DNA from: Actinomyces minihominis
GTDB taxonomy: Bacteria; Actinomycetota; Actinomycetes; Actinomycetales; Actinomycetaceae
Direction: 5' to 3'
DNA: 64,000 nt
NCBI RefSeq assembly: GCF_900187855.1
Contig: NZ_FYEG01000002.1
Location: 1-64,000, forward strand
The position numbers and the translations under genes are program-made. Under the pieces are notes generated by a model, which was not told where the DNA came from, did not search any database, and saw nothing but the letters and a program-made list of their open reading frames with translations. Below, piece after piece: positions 1 to 8,789 of this stretch. Within the stretch, counting starts at the first letter, position 1. Each line of letters begins with the position of its first letter.

Positions 1-3
1 CCC

Positions 4-21
4 ACAAGGAGTCCTCCTTGT
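4..21. repeat. Short inverted repeat at left edge
   Basis: Arms ACAAGGAG (4-11) and CTCCTTGT (14-21) are perfect reverse complements around two bases, so a folded form would have a six-pair stem and a six-base loop. It could be the end of a terminator for a gene outside the window or an operator half. Nothing around it decides this. Confidence 0.4.
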
Positions 22-35
22 CAACGACCCACCCC

Positions 36-60
36 TTATTAACTCTGTGGGAGTTAATAA
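36..60. repeat. AT-rich perfect inverted repeat, possible operator or terminator
   Basis: TTATTAACTC (36-45) and GAGTTAATAA (51-60) form a perfect 10-base inverted repeat with a five-base spacer. The arms are much more AT-rich than the surrounding genes. No T run follows on either strand, so a protein-binding operator is as likely as a terminator. It lies just downstream of the decayed esterase gene on the minus strand. Confidence 0.45.
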
Positions 61-97
61 CAGCCACTAACACGCGCCACCACGCCACCAACCCCGA

Positions 98-502
98 TCA
101 TAAACACCACGTTCTGGCCTTTATCCCCGAGTTGCGAAACGATTTCGTTACATCTTTGGCGAAGTACAACTGGTCAAAACCGTGGAATGCACCGGGAACG
201 ACTTCGATTTCGCAGGGAACACCTGCCTGTCGAAGCCGTCTTGCATACTCGACGTCTTCATTGAGAAAGAGGTCGAGAGTGCCAATCCCGATCCAAGCAG
301 GTGGGAGTCCGCTGAGGGAAACCCGTCGAGCGGGAACTGCGTAAGGTGAGATTTCGGTAGAACCGGAGAGTTCCCCAAGATAGGTGCTCCACCCAAGCCT
401 GTTGCTCGGAGTACTCCACATGCGAAACATTCTTGAGCGATCCTTACTGGGGGATGCTGTCCTATCGTCACGCATCGGATACACCAGCAGCTGAAAGTGG
501 CC
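98..502 (-). pseudogene. Alpha/beta hydrolase fold-3 esterase, C-terminal remnant
   Basis: The minus-strand reading frame encodes the last 130 or so residues of an acetyl-esterase-type alpha/beta hydrolase: a stretch like FQLLVYPMRDDRT, then SPYAVPAR, WIGIGTLDLF with the triad aspartate, and PGAFHGFD with the triad histidine. Family members have about 300 residues. The oxyanion HGG motif and the GDSAG nucleophile elbow are missing because the homology stops near 502, where an unrelated gene fragment on the other strand begins. There is no credible start codon or ribosome binding site. I read this as the surviving 3' part of a deleted gene. The frame is otherwise open, so the loss is probably recent. 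Confidence 0.75.
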
Positions 503-514
503 CGGACAACATGG

Positions 515-898
515 AGAGGGGCCGCTATTTCATCGTCTCGTCTTGGTGCGGTTGAAGCATACGACTCAGAAATCGACCAGCTTGTCATTGATGGATCAAA
601 AGTTGGATGGCTCAACCTGCGTGCGTCAAAAATTCAGGACTTACTGGCGCAAAACTGCCATGTTGAGGAACTCGACCTCACCGATGCCACCCTCCGGAGG
701 GTCGCGTTTGAAAACACGTCGGTAGGCACACTGGTGTTACAAGGGGCTCGCAGTCACCACCTCGACCTACGGGGGATGGACTTTGCCACGATCACAGGAG
801 TCGAAGGTCTGAAAGGTGCCCGAATCGGGGAACGTCAACCAGTTGAAATGTTGGCTCTCTTTGCGGATCACTTTGGGATCGAAATCTATGGGCCCTAA
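515..898 (+). pseudogene. Pentapeptide-repeat protein, C-terminal remnant
   Basis: The frame shows the A(D/N)LXX-like periodicity of pentapeptide-repeat proteins (LVIDGSKVGWLNLRASKIQ, ELDLTDATLRRVAF, HLDLRGMDF), followed by the usual tail GLKGARIGERQPVEMLALFA. Only about 125 residues remain, and the first coils of the repeat helix are missing. The frame can be opened at an ATG at 497, but residues before about 515 do not look like the family. The fragment starts within some 10 bases of where the divergent esterase fragment stops, so one deletion probably removed both 5' ends and the shared promoter region. A short expressed protein cannot be excluded. Confidence 0.65.
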
Positions 899-1195
899 CC
901 CGGAACTAGGTAGTTGATCAGGTCAATGTGCCACCGAAGCCATTGCAGACCCATTCGAAGGAGAATTGATTTTGAGTCTGTACCCGGCTTCTTCAGTCCA
1001 CGAAAGTGGCGGGTGTCACCTTATTCGCCGCCAGATCGAAACATTATTGGTATCTTTTCTTTAGACAGAGAAATCACCGTTATCCTACGCTCGATCTACC
1101 TGGACCTCGGGATGGCATCTCTAATTCCATGTTTGCAAGGAAGCACTCACAGATCGACATGACTCCAGCGGGGTCGGATTGGGTAATCAGAAATC
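899..1195. other. Non-coding or decayed stretch before the Dcu carrier
   Basis: No recognisable gene lies in these 297 bases. One 30-codon frame (972-1064, TTG start) follows an AAGGAG-like sequence at about 958-963, but its product resembles nothing I know. The stretch is richer in A and T than the genes to its right, fitting a remnant next to the deletion at 500-515. It must also hold the promoter of the Dcu carrier gene, which I could not locate with confidence. Confidence 0.4.
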
Positions 1196-2518
1196 ATGCT
1201 TATGTTGGCGCAGTTTGCGGTACTACTAATAGCGATTTTTGTAGGCGCTAGATTTGGTGGCATCGCCATCGGCTTCGCGGGCGGCCTCGGTGTCATTGGT
1301 TTGGCGCTTCTCGGGGCATCTCCGGCAGAGCTCCCTCTTGATGTTGTTTCAATCATCATGAGCGTTATCGCTGCAATTGCAGCAATGCAGGTTGCAGGAG
1401 GTATGGAGTACCTCATCTACCTGGCCACCAAGATTCTCAAGAAAAATCCCAAGTACCTCAACTTCCTGGCTCCTGCTGTCACTTATGTCATGACCCTTAT
1501 GGCAGGAACCGGACACACCGCCTACTCGACAATGCCGGTTATTGTCGAGGTTGCCAAGGAAGCAGATATCCCTCCCTCGAGGCCGCTTTCCCTTGGCGTT
1601 GTGGCTTCTCAGATGGCGATCACTGCCTCACCAATCTCCGCTGCCGTGGTCGTCTTCTCCACCATGTTGGTTGAGTTCAACACGGGTCTTGAGTACGTCG
1701 ACCTACTCATGGTTGCAATCCCAGCCACCCTGCTTTCCGTCATGCTAACGCCGCTCATCATGGGGGCTACGGACAAGCTGCGTGGTGCCAAGCCACTCAG
1801 CCAAATGCCGATCTACCAGGAACGTCTTGCCGAGGGCTTGGTTCTTCCTCCCCAGCCTGCCGAAGAAAAAGTGATTTCGGGAGGGGCAAAGCTTTCCGTG
1901 GGTATCTTCCTAATCGGACTTATCTTTGTCACCACCTATGCCACCTTAATCTCGGACAAACTACAGGTGATCAAGGATCCAATCATGGGACGTGACGGTG
2001 CCATCATTGCAACGATGCTCACTGTCGCCATGCTGATTGTCATCTTCTGCAAGCCTGTGGTCGCAGAAATCCTTGAGGCATCCACTTTCAAGTCAGGCAT
2101 GTCTGCAGCAATCTGTGTTCTCGGTGTTGCCTGGATGGGTATGACCTTTGTCGAGGCCAACATGGGGACAATAGCGATGCTCTCTAGCAACATCCTTCAG
2201 GCCACCCCCTGGCTCCTCGCAATCGTACTTATGCTCGGCGCAGCACTGCTGTACTCGCAGGCCGCCACAACCAGGGCTCTCATGCCGCTTGCTCTTGGAG
2301 TGGGTGTCTCGGGTGCTGCCGCAATTGCTGCCTTCCCGGCAGTATCTGCGCTCTTTATTCTGCCTACCTACCCCACACTGCTTGCTGCAGTCGAAATGGA
2401 TGACACCGGCTCAACCAAAATCGGCAAGTACATCTTCAACCATCCATTCATGTTCCCCGGTCTTGTGATGATCGGTGTTGCAGTTGCGATCGGGTTTGGA
2501 ATCTCTGCGTTCCTTTAG
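1196..2518 (+). CDS. Anaerobic C4-dicarboxylate carrier, DcuA/DcuB family
   Basis: The 440-residue product is an integral membrane protein with about ten to twelve hydrophobic segments. It matches Dcu carriers at several places: an N-terminal FVGARFGGIAIGFAGG segment, KKNPKYLNFLAP, a GTGHTAYSTMPVI stretch, ASQMAITASPIS, and a C-terminal ILPTYPTLLAAV before a final helix. Dcu carriers exchange or take up aspartate, fumarate, malate and succinate, mostly under anaerobic conditions. The nearby aspartase and alanine dehydrogenase genes fit aspartate or fumarate as substrate. DcuA and DcuB cannot be told apart from sequence alone. The ATG at 1196 has only a weak upstream ribosome site; an in-frame ATG two codons later is the alternative. 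A strong hairpin follows the stop. Confidence 0.88.
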   Translation: MLMLAQFAVLLIAIFVGARFGGIAIGFAGGLGVIGLALLGASPAELPLDVVSIIMSVIAAIAAMQVAGGMEYLIYLATKILKKNPKYLNFLAPAVTYVMTLMAGTGHTAYSTMPVIVEVAKEADIPPSRPLSLGVVASQMAITASPISAAVVVFSTMLVEFNTGLEYVDLLMVAIPATLLSVMLTPLIMGATDKLRGAKPLSQMPIYQERLAEGLVLPPQPAEEKVISGGAKLSVGIFLIGLIFVTTYATLISDKLQVIKDPIMGRDGAIIATMLTVAMLIVIFCKPVVAEILEASTFKSGMSAAICVLGVAWMGMTFVEANMGTIAMLSSNILQATPWLLAIVLMLGAALLYSQAATTRALMPLALGVGVSGAAAIAAFPAVSALFILPTYPTLLAAVEMDDTGSTKIGKYIFNHPFMFPGLVMIGVAVAIGFGISAFL

Positions 2519-2535
2519 GAAGTACTCTCTTAGCA

Positions 2536-2570
2536 ATACAGGCACCTGACTCTATGTCGGGTGCCTGTAT
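2536..2570 (+). terminator. Hairpin after the Dcu carrier gene
   Basis: ATACAGGCACC-TGAC (2536-2550) pairs with GTC-GGGTGCCTGTAT (2556-2570): 15 pairs with one T-G pair and a five-base loop. No T run follows, so it may be a factor-assisted terminator. The right arm overlaps the presumed -10 element of the next gene. Confidence 0.65.
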
Positions 2571-2573
2571 GGT
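2568..2573 (+). promoter_or_regulatory. Candidate -10 element for a leaderless HAD gene
   Basis: TATGGT lies six bases before the ATG at 2580, and no ribosome site is present. With +1 about seven bases after the hexamer, transcription would begin at or next to the start codon. The element sits in the right arm of the preceding hairpin. Confidence 0.4.
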
Positions 2574-2579
2574 CGAAAC

Positions 2580-3386
2580 ATGGAAAATGTGCGGCTAGTT
2601 GCCTCTGACCTTGATAGAACCCTGCTGCTGGAGGGCGGCCAGATACCTCCAGGACTCAGTGACTATGTCCGTCGCCTGAATGAGGAAGGTATCGTCTTTG
2701 TCCCCGCAAGCGGCCGGCCGCTGGCAACGCTTAAGGCCATGTTCAACTGGCCGGAAGCGGACCTTGCGTTTATCAGCGACAACGGGGCTGTCGTGGCACA
2801 TGGTGGGGAGATTCTCTACCACTCGGTGCTGTCACCCGAGCACTACCTCGCAATGGTTGAGTCGACGCTGAGGGATACCGATGGGGCACCTGTCCTCTGT
2901 GGTTTAGAAAGGACCTACATTCACGAGAGTTTTCGTGCCGATGCCGAATCATTTGAGGTGTATTTCAAAAACATCGTTTACATCGATGATTTCACAGCCA
3001 TTGATGAGGACGCGGTGAAGTACTCGGTCTACTTCAAGCGTGAGGATGCGCGTGAGGCGATGGAGGAATGTTTCCAACCCAGTTTCGGGGGCGAGCTGGC
3101 AGTCACGCTAGGTGGTCCACCCTGGGTCGACATCATGAACAGGGGAATCTCCAAGGGGCACGGAATTGAGATCCTGGGGGAGAAGCTGGGTATCGACCCG
3201 TCTCAGATGATGGCTTTCGGAGACACATTTAACGATGTTGAGATGCTTCAGGCCGTAGGGCATTCCTATGCGGTTGCCAATGCGGAGCAAGAGATCAAGG
3301 ACCTTGCAAATCACCTCACGGCCTCAAATGAGGAGTTCGGTGTCTACAGGGTCCTTGATGATCTTCTTGCGAAGCGCGGTGCCTAG
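2580..3386 (+). CDS. HAD-superfamily phosphatase, Cof-type (HAD-IIB)
   Basis: The 268-residue product has HAD motif I at the N-terminus (SDLDRTLL, nucleophile Asp10 and Asp12), a motif II threonine or serine in VPASGRPL, a lysine in GISKGHGIEILG and motif IV GDTFNDVEML. Length and the central cap domain fit Cof-type sugar or cofactor phosphatases. The substrate cannot be inferred. There is no ribosome binding site; a TATGGT hexamer six bases before the ATG suggests a leaderless message. Its TAG stop (3384-3386) lies in a CTAG that also supplies the stop of the convergent alanine dehydrogenase gene, so no terminator separates the two. Confidence 0.85.
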   Translation: MENVRLVASDLDRTLLLEGGQIPPGLSDYVRRLNEEGIVFVPASGRPLATLKAMFNWPEADLAFISDNGAVVAHGGEILYHSVLSPEHYLAMVESTLRDTDGAPVLCGLERTYIHESFRADAESFEVYFKNIVYIDDFTAIDEDAVKYSVYFKREDAREAMEECFQPSFGGELAVTLGGPPWVDIMNRGISKGHGIEILGEKLGIDPSQMMAFGDTFNDVEMLQAVGHSYAVANAEQEIKDLANHLTASNEEFGVYRVLDDLLAKRGA

Positions 3387-4492
3387 ACGAGGTCGAGGTT
3401 GGCCGGAAGGTCTGGGAAGGCTTCAGCAACCTTGGGGTGGGTGATTACTCCACCGCTGACATTGACACCGAGAGCCAGGGCTTGGTTCTCAGTGCAGGCC
3501 TTCTTCCAACCCTTGTTGGCAAGGTCGAGGACGTAGGGGAGCGTGGCGTTGGTGAGCGCTTGTGTCGATGTCTCTGGGACTGCGCCGGGCATGTTCGCGA
3601 CACAGTAGTAGAGTGATTGATGAACTGTAAAGGTCGGGTCGTCATGGGTGGTGGGGCGCGTTCCCTCAAAACATCCGCCTTGGTCAACGGCAATATCGAC
3701 CAGTACTGAACCCGGTTTCATGCCAGCGACCATGGCATCGGTGACCAGCTTGGGTGCCCGCGCACCAGGAATGAGAACCGAACCGATTACCAGGTCTGCG
3801 TCACGAATGGCCTCGGTAATGTTGAGGATCGTTGAGGTGCGAGTGCTGATTTGGTGGTTGAAGAGATCTTCGAGTTGCTTGAGGCGCGGCAGGGACACAT
3901 CCACCACTGTCACCATGGATCCGAGTCCAAGGGCAACACGTGCGGCCTGTTCACCTGCAGCTCCACCACCGATGATGACAGTACGGGCCCGGCGGGTGGC
4001 TGTGACACCTCCGAGGAGAACTCCGCGTCCGCCGGAGGGACGCATCAGAAGATAGGAACCGATCTGTGGGGCCAGTCGACCCGCAACCTCTGACATAGGA
4101 ACCAGGAGCGGCAGGGCTCTGTTAGGCAGCTGCACTGTCTCGTAGGCGATCGCCGTCGCGCCTGAGTTCAAGATAGCTTCGGTGCAGGGGCGGGATGCAG
4201 CAAGGTGGAGGTAGGTGAAAAGGACCTGGTCCTTCCGCAGCAGGTGGTACTCGCTGGGAACCGGCTCCTTCACCTTGAGGATCAGATCTGCGTTAGCCCA
4301 CACGACATCTGCCGAGTCGATGATCGTGGCTCCCGCGGCCGCGTAGCTCTCATCGGTGATTGAAGAGCCCGCGCCGGCTCCGGCCTGGATGAGCACTTCG
4401 TGACCCTGGGCGACCAGTTCAACCACACCGTTGGGGGTGATTCCGACACGGTACTCATTGTTCATTACTTCAGTGGGTATACCGACCCGCAT
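3383..4492 (-). CDS. ald: Alanine dehydrogenase
   Basis: The enzyme reversibly deaminates L-alanine to pyruvate and ammonium with NAD. Starting at the ATG at 4492, preceded by AGGGAG, the product has 369 residues, about the usual 370. Residues that are catalytic in characterised alanine dehydrogenases fall at the expected numbers: Arg15 in NNEYRVGITP, Lys75 in LKVKEP, His96 in LHLAA, plus VLVDIAVDQGG with the later aspartate. The nucleotide fold GGGAAGEQAARVA is present. An open frame continues 24 codons further upstream, but that extension is not family-like. It lies downstream of aspartase on the same strand, with 148 bases between them, and may be cotranscribed. Together they interconvert aspartate, fumarate, ammonium, pyruvate and alanine. 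Confidence 0.95.
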   Translation of the reverse strand: MRVGIPTEVMNNEYRVGITPNGVVELVAQGHEVLIQAGAGAGSSITDESYAAAGATIIDSADVVWANADLILKVKEPVPSEYHLLRKDQVLFTYLHLAASRPCTEAILNSGATAIAYETVQLPNRALPLLVPMSEVAGRLAPQIGSYLLMRPSGGRGVLLGGVTATRRARTVIIGGGAAGEQAARVALGLGSMVTVVDVSLPRLKQLEDLFNHQISTRTSTILNITEAIRDADLVIGSVLIPGARAPKLVTDAMVAGMKPGSVLVDIAVDQGGCFEGTRPTTHDDPTFTVHQSLYYCVANMPGAVPETSTQALTNATLPYVLDLANKGWKKACTENQALALGVNVSGGVITHPKVAEAFPDLPANLDLV

Positions 4493-4587
4493 GTTGACTC
4501 CCTGACTTGGAAACTTCGTAGCTAACTCTAGCCGCTGCGGTGAGAGCCTCTTCACTGGGGGCACTGGTGCCGTTCTTAAGTGCGATC

Positions 4588-4620
4588 GGGCACCACACCC
4601 GGTGGAGGGTGGTGGCGCCC
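4588..4620 (-). terminator. Imperfect GC-rich hairpin after aspartase
   Basis: GGGCACCACACCC (4588-4600) and GGGTGGTGGCGCCC (4607-4620) can form an imperfect stem with a six-base loop. It lies just past the aspartase stop and before the alanine dehydrogenase start. It may partly terminate aspartase transcripts. Confidence 0.35.
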
Positions 4621-4640
4621 GAACTGCAGCCTTTTGGGTA

Positions 4641-6068
4641 CTAGTCGTCTAGGTCGTAGTACTGTCCGAAGAACTGCGGCTTGAGAAGGTTATCGATCGA
4701 GAGAACCTCATCCAGTTGCTCTTCTGAAAGCAATCCACGCTCAAGCACAACCTCTCGGACAGATTTTCCGGTTGCAGCGCATTCCTTGCCGACAATATCG
4801 CCCTCATGGTGACCGATGATGTCGTTCAGGTAGGTGACGATACCAATCGAGTTCTCAACATTAGCGCGGCAGATCTCCTCATTGGCGGTGATGCCTTCGA
4901 TGCACTTGGTGCGAAGGACCTTGGAGCCGGTCTGAAGCATCTCGATCGACTCGAAGAGGCACTGGGCGATGACTGGTTCCATGACGTTCAACTCAAGCTG
5001 ACCTGCCTCAGAGGCAAAGGTAACCGCCACGTCATTGCCGAACACCTTGAAGCAAACCTGGTTAACGACCTCGGGGATCACCGGGTTGACCTTGGCGGGC
5101 ATGATGGAAGATCCAGCTTGCATCTCGGGTAGGTTGATTTCGTTCAGGCCCGCTCGGGGTCCCGAAGACAGCAGGCGCAGGTCGTTGCAGATCTGCGAGA
5201 TCTTGGTTGCTGAGCGCTTCAGAGCAGAGTGAACGGCGACATAGTCGCTGGTGTCCGATGTGGCGGCGATGAGGTTGGCTGACCCCTCAATCCCGAGGCC
5301 GGTTACCTCAGCCAGCTTCTCAACCACAACCGGCTGGAAACCGGGGGGAGTGTTCAGACCTGTCCCGATAGCAGTTGCGCCCAGGTTGACCGTGAGCAAC
5401 AGGTTGGCCTGCTGCGCCAGGTACTCGCATTCTGCGCGGATGATGGAGGCGAAGCCGCTGAACTCTTGCCCGAGAGACATGGGCACAGCATCCTGAAGTT
5501 GGGTCCGCCCCATTTTCAACACACGCTTGAACTGGTTGGCCTTGTGGTCGAGCGTGTCCGCCAGGGTCAGTAGTTCTTTGATGAGGTCGTGGACCATGTG
5601 GTAGACGGCCAGCCGCAATGCGGTGGGGTAGGCGTCATTGGTTGACTGTGACTTGTTGACATGGTCGTTGGGGTTGATGACGTCATAGTCACCCTTTTCA
5701 AGACCAAGGATTTCAAGGGCCAGGTTCGCAATGACCTCGTTCGCATTCATGTTGGTCGAAGTACCCGCGCCACCCTGGAAGAGATCCACTGGGAACTGGT
5801 CACGTGCCGTACCCTCGTAGAGTATTTTGTCGCAGGCCTGGGTGATTGCCTTAGCGACCTTCTTGGGGAGGACGCGTGTCTGGCGGTTAGCCAGGGCTTC
5901 AGCCTTTTTAACCTCTGCTAGTCCTTTGACAAATGCGGGGTAGTCACTGACGACCCGGCCGCTGATGGGGAAGTTCTCAACAGCTCGTTGAGTGTGGACT
6001 CCCCAGTACGCGTCGGCGGGAACTTCCTTGGGACCGAGGAGGTCTACCTCGGTGCGTGTTTCGGACAA
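4641..6068 (-). CDS. aspA: Aspartate ammonia-lyase
   Basis: Aspartase splits L-aspartate into fumarate and ammonium. The 475-residue product belongs to the fumarase/aspartase superfamily: a [16 protein letters not shown] segment, [32 protein letters not shown] and the signature loop [12 protein letters not shown]. The N-terminal [24 protein letters not shown] and the length favour aspartase over class II fumarase. The start is a TTG at 6068, supported by AAGGAG nine bases upstream. With the Dcu carrier nearby, it could feed aspartate nitrogen into metabolism and supply fumarate as electron acceptor. The alanine dehydrogenase gene follows on the same strand. Confidence 0.95.
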   Translation of the reverse strand: MSETRTEVDLLGPKEVPADAYWGVHTQRAVENFPISGRVVSDYPAFVKGLAEVKKAEALANRQTRVLPKKVAKAITQACDKILYEGTARDQFPVDLFQGGAGTSTNMNANEVIANLALEILGLEKGDYDVINPNDHVNKSQSTNDAYPTALRLAVYHMVHDLIKELLTLADTLDHKANQFKRVLKMGRTQLQDAVPMSLGQEFSGFASIIRAECEYLAQQANLLLTVNLGATAIGTGLNTPPGFQPVVVEKLAEVTGLGIEGSANLIAATSDTSDYVAVHSALKRSATKISQICNDLRLLSSGPRAGLNEINLPEMQAGSSIMPAKVNPVIPEVVNQVCFKVFGNDVAVTFASEAGQLELNVMEPVIAQCLFESIEMLQTGSKVLRTKCIEGITANEEICRANVENSIGIVTYLNDIIGHHEGDIVGKECAATGKSVREVVLERGLLSEEQLDEVLSIDNLLKPQFFGQYYDLDD

Positions 6069-6238
6069 ATCACTCAGCTCCTTCTGGGTGGAAATGACGC
6101 TTTTAGTATTTCAGTCGTCCTGATCTGGGACCCTGGCTTGCCGCCTGTTGAACATCATCGAACATTAGGTCGGCCGGCAGTTTTCTGTTTCGACACAAGC
6201 ATAGGGAACACCGTCTTTTTTTGGGTCCTGAAAGTACG

Positions 6239-6278
6239 GGTCCGCCACAGCCAACCCGAAGGTCAGAAGTGGCGGACC
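6239..6278 (-). terminator. Hairpin downstream of the GH94 phosphorylase gene
   Basis: GGTCCGCCAC (6239-6248) and GTGGCGGACC (6269-6278) are perfect 10-base arms around a 20-base loop. It lies 34 bases past the GH94 stop and no T run follows. The 244-base gap up to aspartase otherwise shows only that gene's leader. Confidence 0.5.
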
Positions 6279-6312
6279 AAAGACGCGGCAGTCCGGGAAG
6301 GGTTGTCCTGAA

Positions 6313-8745
6313 CTACACGGACGCACCCAGGGTGACAACCACGGAAACCTCAGCTCCCTCTGGCTGCTCCATGATCGGCATCTTTGGGTTCTGCTCAACC
6401 CCGTCGACCGTCACGGACGCGACGCCGCGGCTGACATGGTCGGGGTTCCTCACCTCAATGTTGTAGACGGCACCGCGCCACTCACGTCGCACTGAGAAAG
6501 CGTCCCACGCCCGGGGGATGGAGGGATCGATGACAAGGCCGTGGAAGCCGGGGCGGATACCGAGAATGTACTTGGTAACCGCGGTGTACATCCAACCGGC
6601 GGTGCCTGTAAGCCACGGGTTCTGGGCCTTACCGTAGAGATCGTGGTCGCGACCGTAGATGAATTGGGCGTAAACGTAGGGCTCAGCCCCGCGTACCTCA
6701 GCAATATCGTTCTGGTTGTAGGGCGAGATCGCATCGTAAAATGCCACGGCCTCATCACCTCGACCCAGGACGGCCTCCGCAATAATGGGCCATGCGTTGG
6801 GATGGCTGAAGATTGAGGAGTTCTCTTTCACCCCGGGATAGACGCGGGTCACGAACCCGACAGAGTCGTCGACCTCGGTGAATGCGGGCCAGTTAAGGTG
6901 GGACCCAAACTCGGACCCAAGGAGTTCGCGGACAGAGTCCATTGCCTGTTCGCCATGCTCCTGGGAGGCGATGCCCGCGATGATGGGCCAGGCTTGGTGT
7001 TCAAGGAAGATCTTGCCCTCCTTTGCCTCGCTGGTGCCAATCTTCACGCCCTGGTTGGTGTACCCACGGATCCACCAGGCTCCATCCCACAGCAGTGAGT
7101 TGGTGACCTCGGTGATGCGATCCAGTTCAGCCTGGTAATGGGCAGCTGCCTGCGCGTCCTGACGTTCCAGAGCCAGCCCTATGAAGTCGCGCAGGGCCCA
7201 GGCGTGAAGGAATGTCACCAGAGCGGACTCACCGCCCCCAAGGTTCAGGCAGTCGTTCCAGTCAGCTCGAAGACCAAGGGCCACCCCGTTGTCACCAACG
7301 TGCTCAGCAGAGAAGTCAAGAGCAGCCTTGAGGTGCTCGTAGACGGTGGCCGGTGAGCCGTCGGCAAACGGAACAACGAGGTCGAGGAACGAATCATCTC
7401 CGGTTTCTTTGACGTACTCGATGACCGTGGGAACGAGCCAAAGGTGGTCATCCGAACAGGCATCATCAAGTCCGTGAATCAGGTCGTCTCCCGACTTGGA
7501 AGGAACGATGGTGGGGGACGGGATATCCGGAAGCTCTTCGCGGTCAGGGTCGAAGTCCCGGGGGTCGAACAGGTGCAGTCCGTAGCCCATCGGAGTCTGA
7601 GCGCGCAGCAGTTCAATGATCCGCTGTCGTGATTTGGTGGGGTTGGAATGAATCACGCTCATGGCGTCCTGGGCGGTATCTCGGTAACCCAGGCCGTGAC
7701 GTCCTCCGACCTCGACAAAAGAAGCAAAGCGTGACCAGACGACTGTCGTTTCTGCCTGAAGCAGGGTCCAGGTGTTGATCAGCTCGTTCATTCCCTGGTT
7801 CGGGGTGTCAATGCGAAGCCGGTCCCGCTTCTTGGCCCAGTAGTCAAGGAGGCGCTGGAACTCGGCATCGACCTGAGCCGGATCGGAGTACTTCGCCTGG
7901 ATGTTTCGACCAACTTCATCGCGGGAGCCGTAGCCGGTCATGTAGATGATCCGCTTGCTCTCACCGGGCTGCAGGGTGAACTTGTGCTGTAGCGATGCAC
8001 AGTGATTCTGGGTGGTCCCGGAAGAGTCGGAGCCCATCCCGCGCTCGACAGCGATGGGGTTGCGCTCTGTGCGGTAGTTACCGATAAAGGGCTCTCGCAA
8101 CGTGTCGAAGGAGTCGGGTTCCTCCGAGGATGCAAAGTAGTGGAAGGTCCACGGCTCGTAGAAGAAGTCGTACTCAATGATCCCGTCCTCGTATGAGGAG
8201 CCGGTCGCATAGAGGGACATCTGCAGGTTTTGGTTGTCGATTTCGATGTGGTGGTAGGAGAACTCGATGTATGAGGCGGTGCTCAGGGTGCGGGGACGGT
8301 CACTGTTGTTCTTCAGCGTGACGTCCCAGATCTCGACGGCATCGTCGAGGGGGATGAAGACGGTCTGCTTGGCATCGATCCCCCTGTAGTCCGCTTCGAA
8401 TCGGGTGTAGCCCATTCCGTGAGCGGCAGTGTATGCGGCCCCGTCCTCATTCATCAGGGTGCGCAGGGGCTTGCCAACCGGCATCCAGGAGATGGACCAA
8501 AAGTCACCATCTTCGCTGTCCCGAATGTACACATACTTTCCGGGACCTTCGGGAGAGACCGTGTTCTGGCGGAAACGGGTGACGCGTCCGTGTTCGGGGG
8601 ACTTGTAATAGGAGTAGCCGCCACCGACGTGGGAAATTACCGTTGCGTAATCCTTGGTTCCCAGGTAGTTGGTCCAGGACTGCGGCGCATCGGGGCGGTC
8701 GATGACGTACTCATGGCTGGCGGTGTCAAAATGACCAAAGTGCAT
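6313..8745 (-). CDS. GH94 glycoside phosphorylase, N,N'-diacetylchitobiose phosphorylase-like
   Basis: GH94 enzymes cleave a beta-1,4 disaccharide with phosphate, giving an alpha-sugar 1-phosphate and a free sugar. The 810-residue product fits the family in full length: an N-terminal beta-sandwich (HFDTASHEYVI, WTNYLGTKDYATVISHVGGG), then an alpha/alpha barrel with GGRHGLGYRDTAQD, ACSDDHLWLVP and the catalytic loop DWNDCLNLGGGE, in which Asp498 should be the general acid. From memory it runs close to the Vibrio chitobiose phosphorylase along its length, with a six-residue numbering offset (catalytic Asp492 there). Cellobiose phosphorylase activity remains possible. It is probably the last gene of a minus-strand operon, 44 bases after the mutase fusion. 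No secretion signal is seen, so it acts in the cytoplasm on imported disaccharide. Confidence 0.88.
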   Translation of the reverse strand: MHFGHFDTASHEYVIDRPDAPQSWTNYLGTKDYATVISHVGGGYSYYKSPEHGRVTRFRQNTVSPEGPGKYVYIRDSEDGDFWSISWMPVGKPLRTLMNEDGAAYTAAHGMGYTRFEADYRGIDAKQTVFIPLDDAVEIWDVTLKNNSDRPRTLSTASYIEFSYHHIEIDNQNLQMSLYATGSSYEDGIIEYDFFYEPWTFHYFASSEEPDSFDTLREPFIGNYRTERNPIAVERGMGSDSSGTTQNHCASLQHKFTLQPGESKRIIYMTGYGSRDEVGRNIQAKYSDPAQVDAEFQRLLDYWAKKRDRLRIDTPNQGMNELINTWTLLQAETTVVWSRFASFVEVGGRHGLGYRDTAQDAMSVIHSNPTKSRQRIIELLRAQTPMGYGLHLFDPRDFDPDREELPDIPSPTIVPSKSGDDLIHGLDDACSDDHLWLVPTVIEYVKETGDDSFLDLVVPFADGSPATVYEHLKAALDFSAEHVGDNGVALGLRADWNDCLNLGGGESALVTFLHAWALRDFIGLALERQDAQAAAHYQAELDRITEVTNSLLWDGAWWIRGYTNQGVKIGTSEAKEGKIFLEHQAWPIIAGIASQEHGEQAMDSVRELLGSEFGSHLNWPAFTEVDDSVGFVTRVYPGVKENSSIFSHPNAWPIIAEAVLGRGDEAVAFYDAISPYNQNDIAEVRGAEPYVYAQFIYGRDHDLYGKAQNPWLTGTAGWMYTAVTKYILGIRPGFHGLVIDPSIPRAWDAFSVRREWRGAVYNIEVRNPDHVSRGVASVTVDGVEQNPKMPIMEQPEGAEVSVVVTLGASV

Positions 8746-8789
8746 GGTGATCTTTCAGAGGTCCAGGTGTTTGGGTTTGCTTTGGTTGG

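Noticed and set aside
18-344. A 108-codon frame on the plus strand at the left edge
   Set aside because: It runs through both inverted repeats and antisense to the esterase remnant, with no family similarity.
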